This document shows positions 11,794-22,066 of a stretch of DNA of 64,000 nt, piece by piece. Position 1 is the stretch's first letter. Each line of letters opens with the position of its first letter. The notes below the pieces were generated by a model that saw nothing but the letters and a program-made list of their open reading frames with translations, was not told the DNA's origin and did no database searches. A program made the translations under genes and the position numbers. This DNA comes from Umbelopsis isabellina (Eukaryota > Mucoromycota > Umbelopsidomycetes > Umbelopsidales > Umbelopsidaceae), in NCBI GenBank assembly GCA_016758905.1, contig JAEPQZ010000013.1, positions 310,001 to 374,000 on the forward strand, read 5' to 3'.

Positions 11794-14700
11794 ATGGAAG
11801 GAAGCATGCAGCCTTCGGTGCAGGAAAATGCTTCGGAGCAGGTGCTTCCGGAACTCAGTTCCAGTACATCTAAATTTCGTTCAAACTATGATTCCCTCTT
11901 AAGAGAAGTATTGGACGAATCGTCTGAAGACGAGCAAGAAATCCAAATTAATAGCTTTGATATTGATGTCAATGCTGCAACAGCTGAATTACCAGTGGAG
12001 CTGAGAGCTGCGCTTGAAGATAGAGCCTTAGCGGAAAAGTATCTCGCGAACCTAAGAAGCTTCATGTCTCAGCACCAACGCAATCGCTCCATAGCATCTG
12101 TACAGAGTGTAAAAGCAGAAAATACAGGGCCTGCAGGGCCTGCATGGCATACAGGGTGAGTGATTTTGTACTCAATTTGATTCAGGTCCTTACCATTCTC
12201 ATTCGTCGGCTTTGCAATCTCGTTCACTGGCTTGATAGTCAAAATGGTCAGATTTATGCAGGTTTGGAAGATGACATTCAGGGCTTCCCAGATACCCAAA
12301 ATCAAAGGGAACCGGAGCGTTTTAGGTTATTGAACTCTCCCATGCAAGAAAAACGTCTAGTGCATGGATTACAGTCTGTCATGCTTTTGGAACAAAAGTT
12401 TAATGCACTTCGAATCCCAGAGCTTGACCTGCCTACAATGCCAGAAACAACCATTAGAGCAAAGCTTGACGAACTAACTAAAATCAGAGATGATTTACGG
12501 ATTCATTTGCAAGGTGGACCTCTCGCAAACTATGACCGGACAAACGACATGCTTGCTCCAGCAAAACAGTCAAAAATACAACAATTGTTGGAAGATGTAG
12601 TTAAAGAAATTGGTTTTTATGAAGAATTTGCCAACAAGTGTGAGTACATGAGCGCGCCGTCGAGAAACCAATCCGAAGCTCCATGATACTGACCCCTTTG
12701 CTTTAGCTAAATATCTCAGTTTGGATAACATTTTGAATGAATCAGATACAAGCGACGATGAATTTGACACGGAAACGTTGGACACCGATTCAGGAATAAT
12801 CAACTTTGTAAGTATCGCAAACAATTACCAGAGGAATTTGATGAAAGGATCACTCATATGTCTCGTTTTAGGATGCCTCTTCTGATATTTCAAAATCAAG
12901 TACGCCTAATGGCTTGACAGCTTCAGCTTCCCCTGGCTATTTTTCATCGCCTGCGTTGCTTTCGCCATCTTCAATCACTCAAGCAAAGCTTTTCTCTCCA
13001 GCATCGTCTCCAGCGAGGCGTGTACCTAGCGATTCCCTTGATATCAAGCCTTTTTCCGCATCTCTGCTTCGAATGCGATCGTCAAGTCCGTCATTGTCAT
13101 CTTGGAACTCGTCTGATGCTGGAGTGCAGCAAAATCATGATACCTTAAATCGCTCAAGATCCAACAATATGGATTCATCCCACGAATTGTCCATCACTAT
13201 GGCTGATAATGACAAGGAGAACTTGGAGCCTTGGGAAGCATTTAAATGGACTCCCCTGAGGAAGATTTCTGATCACTTACACTCAGATGCAGTTCGACAT
13301 AGCGGTGGTCTGGCAACTGTTATGGCCGTCAGCGGAGTCATTGCCATTGGAACTACGAGAGGACTAGTGCTGGTATACGATTACTCTCAAAATCTGCGCT
13401 GTATTCTGCAAAGCGATATACAGAAGAAAGATCTAGGGCCAGTGACATCCATCGCTATCTCTGCAGATCATTCAGGTATTGCTTGTGGGTTTAGTCGGGG
13501 CACAATTGTTATTTGGGATATCGGCTACCCGACTCAACCTCTTCGAACCATACATCCAATACCTTATAACCAAGTCCCTGGCGTAGTTGCTGGAGGTGCT
13601 CAACCAGCTCCACGCAAAGAAGGTCATATACAAGATGCGGTCATATTGCATATTGGTTTCGTAGGATTGAAGAAAACCGAAATTGTCTCTGGGGATGATA
13701 GAGGGATGGCATTTTACCATTCATTATACAAAGTGGTGATGGTCAATGCAATTGAAACAACCCGTATTTTAGGAAGGTATCAAAACCTTTCATTGGACAA
13801 GTCTCAACCAAATCAACGACCAGCAATACCAAATGCAAATGGTGCAGTTTCTGATGGTCCCGTTGCCAAACCTAAGCGACCCAGCACGGTTTTCGCCATG
13901 CAGCCACTGCCACTCGGTCAAGCAATGCATGTGGCGGAGACATTTGGCTTGGTAGCACTGCTTACGCCATACAAGGTATTTATGTTAATGAATGTTCAGT
14001 TGAGTTAACCACAGCTAAACGTCTTCTCGCAGATGATCATCGTTGGTCTGAAGCCATCTCCACAGACACAGTACAAATACGTTAAACCCAAAACCCCTAG
14101 TCATTTTCATTATAATACTACTCACACACCCTCAGAAACCGCTGATACGCCAAATGACTCAAGTCTATGTGGATGTCTTGCTTGGCTTCCCGTCGTGAAG
14201 CTTGGTGGGGTTGGACAAACCAAAAATGGCAAAGGTAGATAATTCAGCCAATTTTCGAGCAATGAAATTGTATTAATTTATGCTAACTGCATCTACATAC
14301 AGTTGATAAGAAGGAAGATGAGAACAAATCTGATCCGGCTCTGGCCTTTTCCTGGGGCCAACATTTGATAATTATTCAAGTCGCCGTTGAAGCCCATCAT
14401 TCTGGTAAATCAAAAGACCCGAGTCGTTCCGGTGTCGTGGCCACATCGAACAGAAATAAGTATGGGCGTTTGGAATTTAGAAAGCGTGGAGAATGGAAAT
14501 GCCGAGATAATGTAGTAGCGCTGCAATGGATTAACCGACAGGTACTGCTATCAAGATGTTGCTATTTTATCAGATTCATCTTGCGCTGACAAGTCTCTTC
14601 TTTAGATACTCATCATTTTAACGGCAAACGATAATATGGTGGTCTTTGATCCTATAACTATGACCGAGACTGAACGTGTTAACATCAAGAGCAAGAAAAT

Positions 14701-17700
14701 GGTATTTCATGATAACTTTACGGCGGCGTTGGAAGATCTCTCCCATGAGAGCATGACGAATGATGGCAAATTCGTCACTGCTCCTGGATCAAACCCTGTT
14801 TCGACGCGTGTGATAGAAATGGCATATTACCATTCTATGAAAAGCTATAAAGGGAGACTATTTCTGCTGGTAAGTGCTGGTTCAATAACCCATAGTCATT
14901 CACCATCAACTAAATTGTGTCGCCAACTACTCAATCGTGGTTACAGGGCGTGGATCACGTTTACATAGGCACTCTACTGTCATGGGCAGATAGAATTATT
15001 GCCCTGGTCCAGTCTGGTGATTTTTTGGAAGGCATTGCGTTAGCCACTTCTTTTTATATGGGCAAATCAACCCAGACAGTATTGGGACTTCCAGAAGATC
15101 AACAAGCTCGGCACCTGATAGTAGGTGATAAGCTATTGGAGCTTTTGGAGGCTTCGCTCAATTACACCTTCTCGTCTAAACGTACGTACGAAGGTATGGT
15201 GGACGAAACCTCGGGAGGAGGGACTGTTCTCTTCCATGACCTCGCCCTTGGCTGCACCGAAGCTTGCGTTAGAATGAACAATATCAACTTTCTGTTTGAT
15301 GTGGCTTATGAACGTTTTGCGGACGCTGGTGCACAGGGCGTGTTTTTGCAAGTTCTAGAGCCTTATATATTAGAGAACGAACTCTACGATATTCCCCCGG
15401 CAGTGATGAAGGATCTGGTGGCTTACTTTAGTCAAAAACGTTTGTTTTCCCGGCTTGAGAAGATTATCTGGCATGTTAACCCGCAATGTCTTGATATCGA
15501 TCAGGTCATCAGCACATGCCAAAGGGAAGGGCTCTACAATGCAATGATATATGTGTGGAATAGAAGCATGAATGATTATGTCAGTCCTGTCGTGGAACTG
15601 CTCAAAGTCATCCGCTTTGTCATTAAAGCCGAGAATCCGAATGCCTCGGAGACTGCCGGTGCAGAATACTTTCTTAGACTTTCTACAAGTAGCCACCAGC
15701 TTCCCACAGCCGCAGACGTTGCTAGTGCGACTATCAAGGCTGAATCTATGCGTTTCGGAGCAGAGCATATTTTCGACTACCTAAAATCAGTTCTCACTGG
15801 TAAGCTTTATCCCGACAACACACCAATGTCCACAAACGAAGCGAATGTCGCAAGAAGTGCAGTGTATTCTTTCATATTTTCTGGGAGATGTGTTGTTTGG
15901 CCAAAGCTGGGAGGAAAATTAGTACTAACCGCTGAAGGTGGAGACGGTACCTCAGAACCAACATACCCATATCTAAGATTGTTGCTTCGATTCAATGCTC
16001 TAAAGTTTTTGGATGCCCTCGAAACCGCATTTGAGGACCCTTGGTTAAATGGAAGTGATGACATGCTGAGTTCAGGGTTTGACGATGAAATGCCTGGAAA
16101 AGTTGTTTCAAGACAAATCATCATCAATACATTGTTAGACGTCCTTGGAGGCGTCACTTTGCCAGTGCAAAAGCCAACGCCAATATCTTCCACTTCTGAA
16201 TCAACCGTGCGATCTAGTGGCTCTGAGCTGAATGGTCACCCCACTCGTTCTAAACAAGATGCGCAACAGCATCAAAATTTGATCTATCTGTATATATTTA
16301 TATCTCGAAATTTGCACAAGTATACGACTTTTATTTTGCTTCCGCCAACGACACTTCATCGCATATTAAGGACGTTGTCAGAAGAGCATGATCCATCGAC
16401 AAGAGATGCTCGTCAAGCTGCTGTTCAAAGCCTCTTGATCGTATATACCCCCACTGAATCGGACCAGATGATTCTTCTCTATGAAGAAGCTGGCTTTTAC
16501 CAAGTACTGGAAGCAATCTATCGTCAGGACGGCAAATATAGAAAATTGGTAGAGATTTACTTGAAAGATACCACCAAATACCCTACTTTGTTTGACTCCG
16601 TTGAGGAACTGATCGATGTCAAAAGCAAGTTGGCAGAAAAGAAAAAGGCTGACATCAAACAATTTTTACTTGTTCGTATCTCAAAACTTGTCGAAATTGA
16701 TGGCCAAAGAACAGCTGAGCTCGTACAAAGACATTTCGGAGGAGATCATGAAGATATCATCAAAAGACTCGAGGATGAAGAAGTCGATGATGATGAATTT
16801 CAAACAGCCACTGATCAACGTATATTCTTTTATCTTCGTGGTCTTTTGGAACCAGTATTACCAGAAAGTGACATACCTATCACGGATAATACCACTAAAG
16901 CAAACATCCCACCTGTCCTTGACCAAACGTGGCAAAAAATGGTTCCTGATGTGGATGCAAAGCTTCATGAACGATATGTTGATCTCATGTGTCGTTTTGA
17001 CCCTTCCGGTGTTTATAACTATTTGAACACTACGTTGGATGTCAACTACAACCTCACCGCTGTCCTCGCCAGCTGTGAAAAGTATGGAGTGCTCGATGCT
17101 GCAGTTTGGATTATGGAGAAGAGCGGTGATACCAAAGGCGCATTAACCAAGGTACTTGATATCGTTCGTGAACAAATAGCTATCCTAATCAAGGTTGTCA
17201 AGGAACATCAACAGCAGTCAATTCGCGCCTCTTGGACATTGAACGACGAGAATATCATCAACGATAGTTTGGTTCGAATCCGCGGTGTTTTGCGAGTTGG
17301 CACCCATTTGTGCGAGAACAGTAGTCGAAAACTTGCCCTGGCAAATAGCACCGATGCATCCTCACAAGAAAACAACCAAGGATTCGCTTCACTTATGATG
17401 TTGACTTCGCCTTCTACACTTACACGTCAAATTAGTTTGAAGAACACAAATGCTGATTCGTCTGCTCCCTTTCTCTCGTCACGTTCCACCATGCATAAAT
17501 CTAAAGCAGAAAATGAGAGCGAAGGTCTTTGGTTCAGACTTTTGGATACCTACGTTGAGTCTTCCATTTCTGTTATTGGCACTGTAGGCTCGTCCCCTGA
17601 GAAAGCTGCAGCTACCTCAAGCGATATGCCGCTGTTCCTCCATGATCTTATCATATCGTCATTCAAATCTTTTGTTCAGTCAATCTTAACATCTCTTTTG

Positions 17701-18267
17701 CTATCAACTTCTTCTCCGCATGTATCACTACCACGATTACTACTTCGGCTTATTCAGTCACAAACCAATGGCGAAACTACCTTTGCTGACTTTAGAGATA
17801 TATTTCTCGGTATGCTAGACACGTATAAATACGAAGGTCAGCTTCTCGAAATGACGAATCGTCTCTTTGAACAAGACTTGTTTGTCGGCATTCGATCCGT
17901 CATACAAAAGAAAAGTAGAGGCTGGCGGCCGCGGAGAATCATTTGTGAAATCTGCAATACAACCTTGTTGGATTTGTCGATTTTGCAAAAGCCATTTGGT
18001 TGGGATTTGGACCAAACAGAAATGCAACCCGCTGCTGTAGACTCTTCAGCTGCAGAGTCATCCGAGCACACCGCATCCTCAGGCCACGCAGTGTCGAATG
18101 ATACCAATGTCAGTGAGCCAGGTGACGGCGTTATTTTGTTCCGCTGTGGCCATGGTTATCACCGAGCTTGCTTGGAAATGCAGTCAAATAGTAGAGCTTT
18201 TGCATATTGGGTATGTCTACTTTGCGATACCGTCAGTGCCGTTGCTAAAGGCAAGCAATCTTGTTAG
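11794..18267 (+). CDS. VPS8: Vps8, CORVET tethering-complex subunit (WD40-like + RING-H2)
   Basis: Very large multi-exon gene, ATG at 11794 and TAG at 18265-18267, around 1,900 residues. An acidic, Ser-rich N terminus (to about residue 400) leads into a WD40-type beta-propeller (VMAVSGVIAIGTTRGLVLVY, SIAISADHSGIACGFSRGTI, EIVSGDDRGMAFYHSLYKVV). The central Vps8 domain and clathrin-heavy-chain-like helical repeats follow, most of them in one 3.3-kb exon (14948-18267). A C-terminal RING-H2 is visible: CEIC, then CGHGYHRAC, then CLLC, with a Ser/Glu-rich insert of about 65 residues between the first and second metal-ligand pairs. From the family, Vps8 binds Rab5/Vps21 and tethers endosomes for fusion. 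Introns before 14950 are short; the small exons at 12150-12260 are the least certain part of the model. Confidence 0.93.
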
Positions 18268-18612
18268 GATTCATTTCTCTACCCCCTATATTGTAACATG
18301 TACCTCCATCCCATCCTTTATGCCATCCTATCCTTTATGCAATCATATAGTTCCTGCCATACCGGTTTCCAACCATTATGGTTAATCATGCCATTAACAG
18401 GCGCCCAATAGATGAAATACAGTTTTTATGCTACAACTTTATTGATCGTGTGTGTATGATCACATGTGAGCTGAGCATTGTTGGCTCACTGTTTTTTTAA
18501 ATTACATGATTGATATGCGTGCCTAAATTACATAATTGATATGCGTGCACTACGCTTTCTATATCTATCGCCAACCTTTCTCCGCTGTTATTATGATAGG
18601 CTACTGCTGTTA
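18268..18612. other. Convergent 3' region VPS8/PPR gene
   Basis: About 345 bp between tail-to-tail genes. It contains two short imperfect direct repeats: CCATCCTTTATGC-like at 18310-18345 and ATTACATGATTGATATGCGTGC-like at 18501-18550. Otherwise it appears to be 3' UTR only. Confidence 0.55.
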
Positions 18613-20301
18613 TCATCGGCCACTGCTATTGCTCAGCTTTTGCGCTAAAAGACAGCCACTCATGATGACACTCTCAATAATTCTTCCAGGCACTTCATTG
18701 GTAGCAAAGGTAGAAACAAGCATGTTTCGAATATGCATGTTTTCCGAAATCCCCGCTTGCTGCATCTTGTCGTAATAATCGAAGGCTGCTGGAACATCAC
18801 CTCGTTTGATACTATGTTGTATCAAAGTACCAAATGTTACAACATCAGCTTTCATACCCTTTTGAACCATTTCGTGGTATATGTTCATCGCCTTGTCATC
18901 ATGACCAACTCCAAGGTATATGTTGATTAAGTTGTTGTAAATGTACATGTCGGTCAAAACTCCAACTGCTGTCGCTATACTTGTATCTCTCCCTTCAATC
19001 GCTTGTTCACCATTGCTTCTTATCAGCCCCAGGTCTGCTGCTATCCGGTCAATCTGCCCAATATTGCCAGAGAGAGAATGGCATCCTAGTAATATCGCCA
19101 CAGAATACTTGTCTTTCTCTACTCCCAAGCTCTTCATTGCATCCGCTAGCTTGATTACCGTATTGGCAGTCGTACCTATCGTTTGACTATCAGATCGTCG
19201 CATCTGGTCCACCAATCCGGACATGAGCGTATTGAATGTCTTGGTATCCGGCTGAATACCATGACTTATCATCTGGCTTAGCCATGTTTCAGCTCGTTGC
19301 TGCTGCTTGCTATCTATTGCTTTCAGGTACCCATTCAACAGAATATGGAAACTGACGCGATCTGGAGGCACTTTCATTTCCTCGAAAACGCTTTCAGCAC
19401 CATCTATATCCCCGACAAGTACTTTGGCCGTCAAAAAGGTGTTGTAAGAATACATGTCGGGACTATCGGAAAGCTTTCCGATATTCTCCCATATACGTTC
19501 CAGTCGCTCTAGAAAATACGCTCTTTCTACCTTATCGAGTCCTTGTCGCTTGATCCGATGCAAGTATACCATCATCAATTTGTTGAACATACCCACTTGT
19601 GGTATTCCTCCGTCCTCCAGGTATTGCTTGAAGATGTTCTCTGCTAAATTCGTCTCTCCAGCTCGACCCAATATTTCCAGAGCATTTTCCGTTATCTTAT
19701 AATCTATACACTTTAATCTATATTGCAGATGTTGTAGCAGTAATTCCAGTCTTTGAACATGATTTGCATGCTGTTGTAACTCATGTTCTGCAGTGTTGGC
19801 ACTTTGCTGTCGTAAGGCACTTAGCAGCTGTATAATTTCGGACACATTCAACAGCTGGAAAAATTGTTGTTTGCTTCTATCGTCTTGTAAGGCAATTCCC
19901 ATCGACGCATACAAGTGAAGGGCTAATCCTCTCGATCCTGCCAGTAATCGTTTCCGTATGGTAAATTGTTGCCATGCTCGTCTATCTACATCTTTTTTTT
20001 GACAGTTTGAATATCTCCAAAAACTTTTCTTTCTTGTTGCCACTAATGGTGGTACCACAATGTCAGAACGGGAATGTCTGTATTGTCTTGGAGTGCTTGA
20101 GGTACCTATTGAGCATTTTTTTGCACTGCTTGCTGTCAGGTTACTCTGACCATCTATTATAGTACAGGCTGAAGAAGCCAGTGTTGTAGTACTCATATAT
20201 CGCCTTGAACAGCACCCTAATGGCCTGTGCCTAATTTCACCTGCAAGAGGTTTTGCAAGCCACTCCATAGCAGTAGTCGCTAACGCCTTTGCAGTTGACA
20301 T
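18613..20301 (-). CDS. Pentatricopeptide repeat (PPR) protein, probably mitochondrial
   Basis: Intronless minus-strand gene of 562 residues. The first in-frame ATG is at 20301 (MSTAKALATTAMEWLAKPL). The open frame extends a few codons further upstream without another ATG, so this start is preferred. The N-terminal 60 residues are Arg/Ser/Ala-rich and nearly free of acids, like a mitochondrial presequence. From about residue 200, tandem 35-residue PPR units are visible: ENALEILGRAGETNLAENIF, YNTFLTAKVLVGDIDGAESV, FHILLNGYLKAIDSKQQQRA, TFNTLMSGLVDQMRR, YNNLINIYLGVGHDDKAMNI, and FGTLIQHSIKRGDVPAAFDY followed by YDKMQQAGI. PPR proteins bind organellar RNA and control its processing or translation; the target is not readable. 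The N-terminal half outside the repeats is not recognised. Confidence 0.85.
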   Translation of the reverse strand: MSTAKALATTAMEWLAKPLAGEIRHRPLGCCSRRYMSTTTLASSACTIIDGQSNLTASSAKKCSIGTSSTPRQYRHSRSDIVVPPLVATRKKSFWRYSNCQKKDVDRRAWQQFTIRKRLLAGSRGLALHLYASMGIALQDDRSKQQFFQLLNVSEIIQLLSALRQQSANTAEHELQQHANHVQRLELLLQHLQYRLKCIDYKITENALEILGRAGETNLAENIFKQYLEDGGIPQVGMFNKLMMVYLHRIKRQGLDKVERAYFLERLERIWENIGKLSDSPDMYSYNTFLTAKVLVGDIDGAESVFEEMKVPPDRVSFHILLNGYLKAIDSKQQQRAETWLSQMISHGIQPDTKTFNTLMSGLVDQMRRSDSQTIGTTANTVIKLADAMKSLGVEKDKYSVAILLGCHSLSGNIGQIDRIAADLGLIRSNGEQAIEGRDTSIATAVGVLTDMYIYNNLINIYLGVGHDDKAMNIYHEMVQKGMKADVVTFGTLIQHSIKRGDVPAAFDYYDKMQQAGISENMHIRNMLVSTFATNEVPGRIIESVIMSGCLLAQKLSNSSGR

Positions 20302-21036
20302 CGGCGGTGTAGGTAATCTCAATCAAGTATTGTGGAAATGCTGTAGTATAATCCTGGGTAAACGGTGAATCTACACTGAAGAGGCGGTTGACTGCTTCAC
20401 GAAACCCCTTGGTAATATTTTGTCTTGAAAAATTTCCTGCCCGCAATTTTCTTGCGCACGTGACTATTGATGCCTCCCTGGCCTGCAATTCTTTCGCTCC
20501 ATGGTCAATGCTTGAAATAACTCTAAAAAAGTATTGATTCGTAGCTGAGCCGATGATTGAATATTTAATAAATGATACTTTGATTCTCAATAATGACAAA
20601 TAAACATGTCTATGTGCACTAGACCATTGTATGCCTCTGTAAGCATGGCTTATCAACAGATTTACAAGAACCATACACACAACCGTGCAACGCTGATCAG
20701 CTCATGATTATGGCAATTCGTTTGGTAAAAATAGGTATGAGGTTACATAATTTAATCCTTTGTTACTTTTGGTTCAGTAACTCTGCAATGATAATATCAA
20801 AATTGATATTCTCCCATAACCTTTATAACAGCTGCAACATCGAGATATCAATGGAGCTTCATATACATAATTCTTTATACAAATGAAAAGCCGTTCACAG
20901 ATTTTGGTCTTCCTACCACACAAACTCTTATTATACACTTGTATGTCTTACTTACTTGCATGATCGCTGCTATTTACATGACAAAGATAACACCTCTTAA
21001 TATGGACCTCACATTTCTATATATGGCAATAGATAA
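20302..21036. other. A/T-rich intergenic region left of the tRNA inverted repeat
   Basis: About 735 bp with no supported gene on either strand. It contains the promoter of the PPR gene and ends where similarity to the right-hand inverted-repeat arm begins. Confidence 0.55.
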
Positions 21037-21201
21037 AACTAAACCTTTTTTCTACCTTCCTATGCCTCACAGCACATATGTTCTATTGCAGAAAGTCTAC
21101 TGACACTCCTTTCTACCCGCCTATACTGCTGTATCGACATTTCAATCATAAAGTTGTTCGTCCGCTCAATTGCACAACTTTTTAACAACATTTCTAAAAA
21201 C

Positions 21202-21273
21202 GGGGTCGTGACGCAGTGGTAGCGTGTCCGCTTTGCATGCGGGAAGCCCCGAGTTCAATCCTCGGCGTCTCCA
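21202..21273 (+). tRNA. tRNA-Ala (anticodon TGC)
   Basis: A 72-nt intronless tRNA gene with a full cloverleaf. Acceptor stem GGGGTCG/CGTCTCC, D arm ACGC-AGTGGTA-GCGT, anticodon stem TCCGC/GCGGG around loop TTTGCAT (anticodon TGC, Ala), T arm CCGAG-TTCAATC-CTCGG, discriminator A73. The G3-U70 wobble pair, the identity element for alanyl-tRNA synthetase, is present. One acceptor pair is a U5-U68 mismatch. A run of seven T's directly follows, giving a Pol III terminator. A second, identical copy lies in reverse orientation at 24927-24998. Confidence 0.95.
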
Positions 21274-21284
21274 AATTTTTTTCA
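21274..21284 (+). terminator. Pol III poly-T terminator of left tRNA-Ala
   Basis: A short T-run begins two bases after the discriminator base. The other tRNA-Ala copy has an equivalent T-run on its own strand. Confidence 0.75.
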
Positions 21285-21519
21285 TAAAAACTCTATTAAA
21301 TTTTTACATAAAAACTTCAAGTATATTAACATAAAAAACTCTAAATTTTTTTTTACCATTGTCGACTATCTGTCGATTTTATTTCGCTATGTGACCAGAA
21401 TCGCTGCAAACGAATGAATGCCTCGTGGGTTTGATATTGAACAACATATTACTTTTACAGTGTAACTGATAATGTAGATTTTTGAAGCTGACTATTCTTA
21501 AGAGGTGTCCAATTTATGA

Positions 21520-21544
21520 TCCGAACAAGTTGAAGTCACATTGG
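21520..21544 (+). repeat. Degenerate direct repeat, copy A
   Basis: Core CCGAACAAGTTGAAGTCACATTGG. It resembles copy B (21748-21773) at nearly every position of a 23-nt core, and copy C (24828-24850) more loosely. All three are in the same orientation. Confidence 0.55.
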
Positions 21545-21747
21545 AAAGCTCTCTTAAAAGATAGGTTGACACCCTTTTCGTTCTTATTCAACCTGCGACA
21601 ATATAAGTGCGGCCGAGTGAACTTTTGTTTCAGTTTTAAGATAATCTTTATTCTTATATTCTCATCCTTTTTCAATATTTTGTAGTGTGACAGGTCCTAT
21701 CAGAACTATTATAAATGTCAGTATTTGAAAAGAGGTTTTTCAACGCG

Positions 21748-21773
21748 ACTCCGAACAAGTCTAAGTCACATTG
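21748..21773 (+). repeat. Degenerate direct repeat, copy B
   Basis: Core GACTCCGAACAAGTCTAAGTC followed by ACATTG. The bases after it (CCATTATAGAGG) also resemble those after copy C (CATAATAGAGAT). Confidence 0.55.
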
Positions 21774-22066
21774 AATGACCATTATAGAGGTGAACCAAAC
21801 AATGCAATCAAGATGTATGCTCCATTTTTGTAATATTAATAACAGAGGCGCTCACCTTTGTCGTACGAATTTATTTACATCGTATTGTTACTGGTGAGAG
21901 TCCTTAATTGTGAATGGTTAAAACTTATATTTGGAAACAATATCGGGTCACTGCTAATTGCTTCTGGTACCCATTATAATAAACATCGGGTTCGCGACGA
22001 CAACCTTTTTAAAATATATCTACTGTCTGCCGTTGTGTCGTTTCTTCTATACTTGCTTTCACCAAG

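Larger units (their letters stand above)
21037..21365 (+). repeat. Left arm of long inverted repeat
   Basis: Matches the reverse complement of 24885-25166. Between 21074 and 21201 the arms differ at about six or seven bases plus one 3-nt indel; across the tRNA they are identical. Inside the tRNA, the left arm has about 50 extra A/T-rich bases made of near-repeats of CATAAAAACTCTAAATTTTT, which explains its greater length (329 against 282 bp). The outer 35 bp align only loosely, so the outer edge is approximate. Confidence 0.85.
21366..22066. other. Left interior of the island, no gene
   Basis: About 700 A/T-rich bases between the left arm and the orphan gene. Two copies of the degenerate motif CCGAACAAGTYKAAGTCACATTG lie at 21520-21544 and 21748-21773. 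An A/T-rich stretch around 22010-22020 may contribute to the promoter of the orphan gene. No other coding sequence is supported. Confidence 0.5.

Noticed and set aside
20237-20680. Minus-strand 147-codon open frame overlapping the PPR gene start
   Set aside because: Different frame from the PPR gene and without family features; it is a shadow of the N-terminal region.
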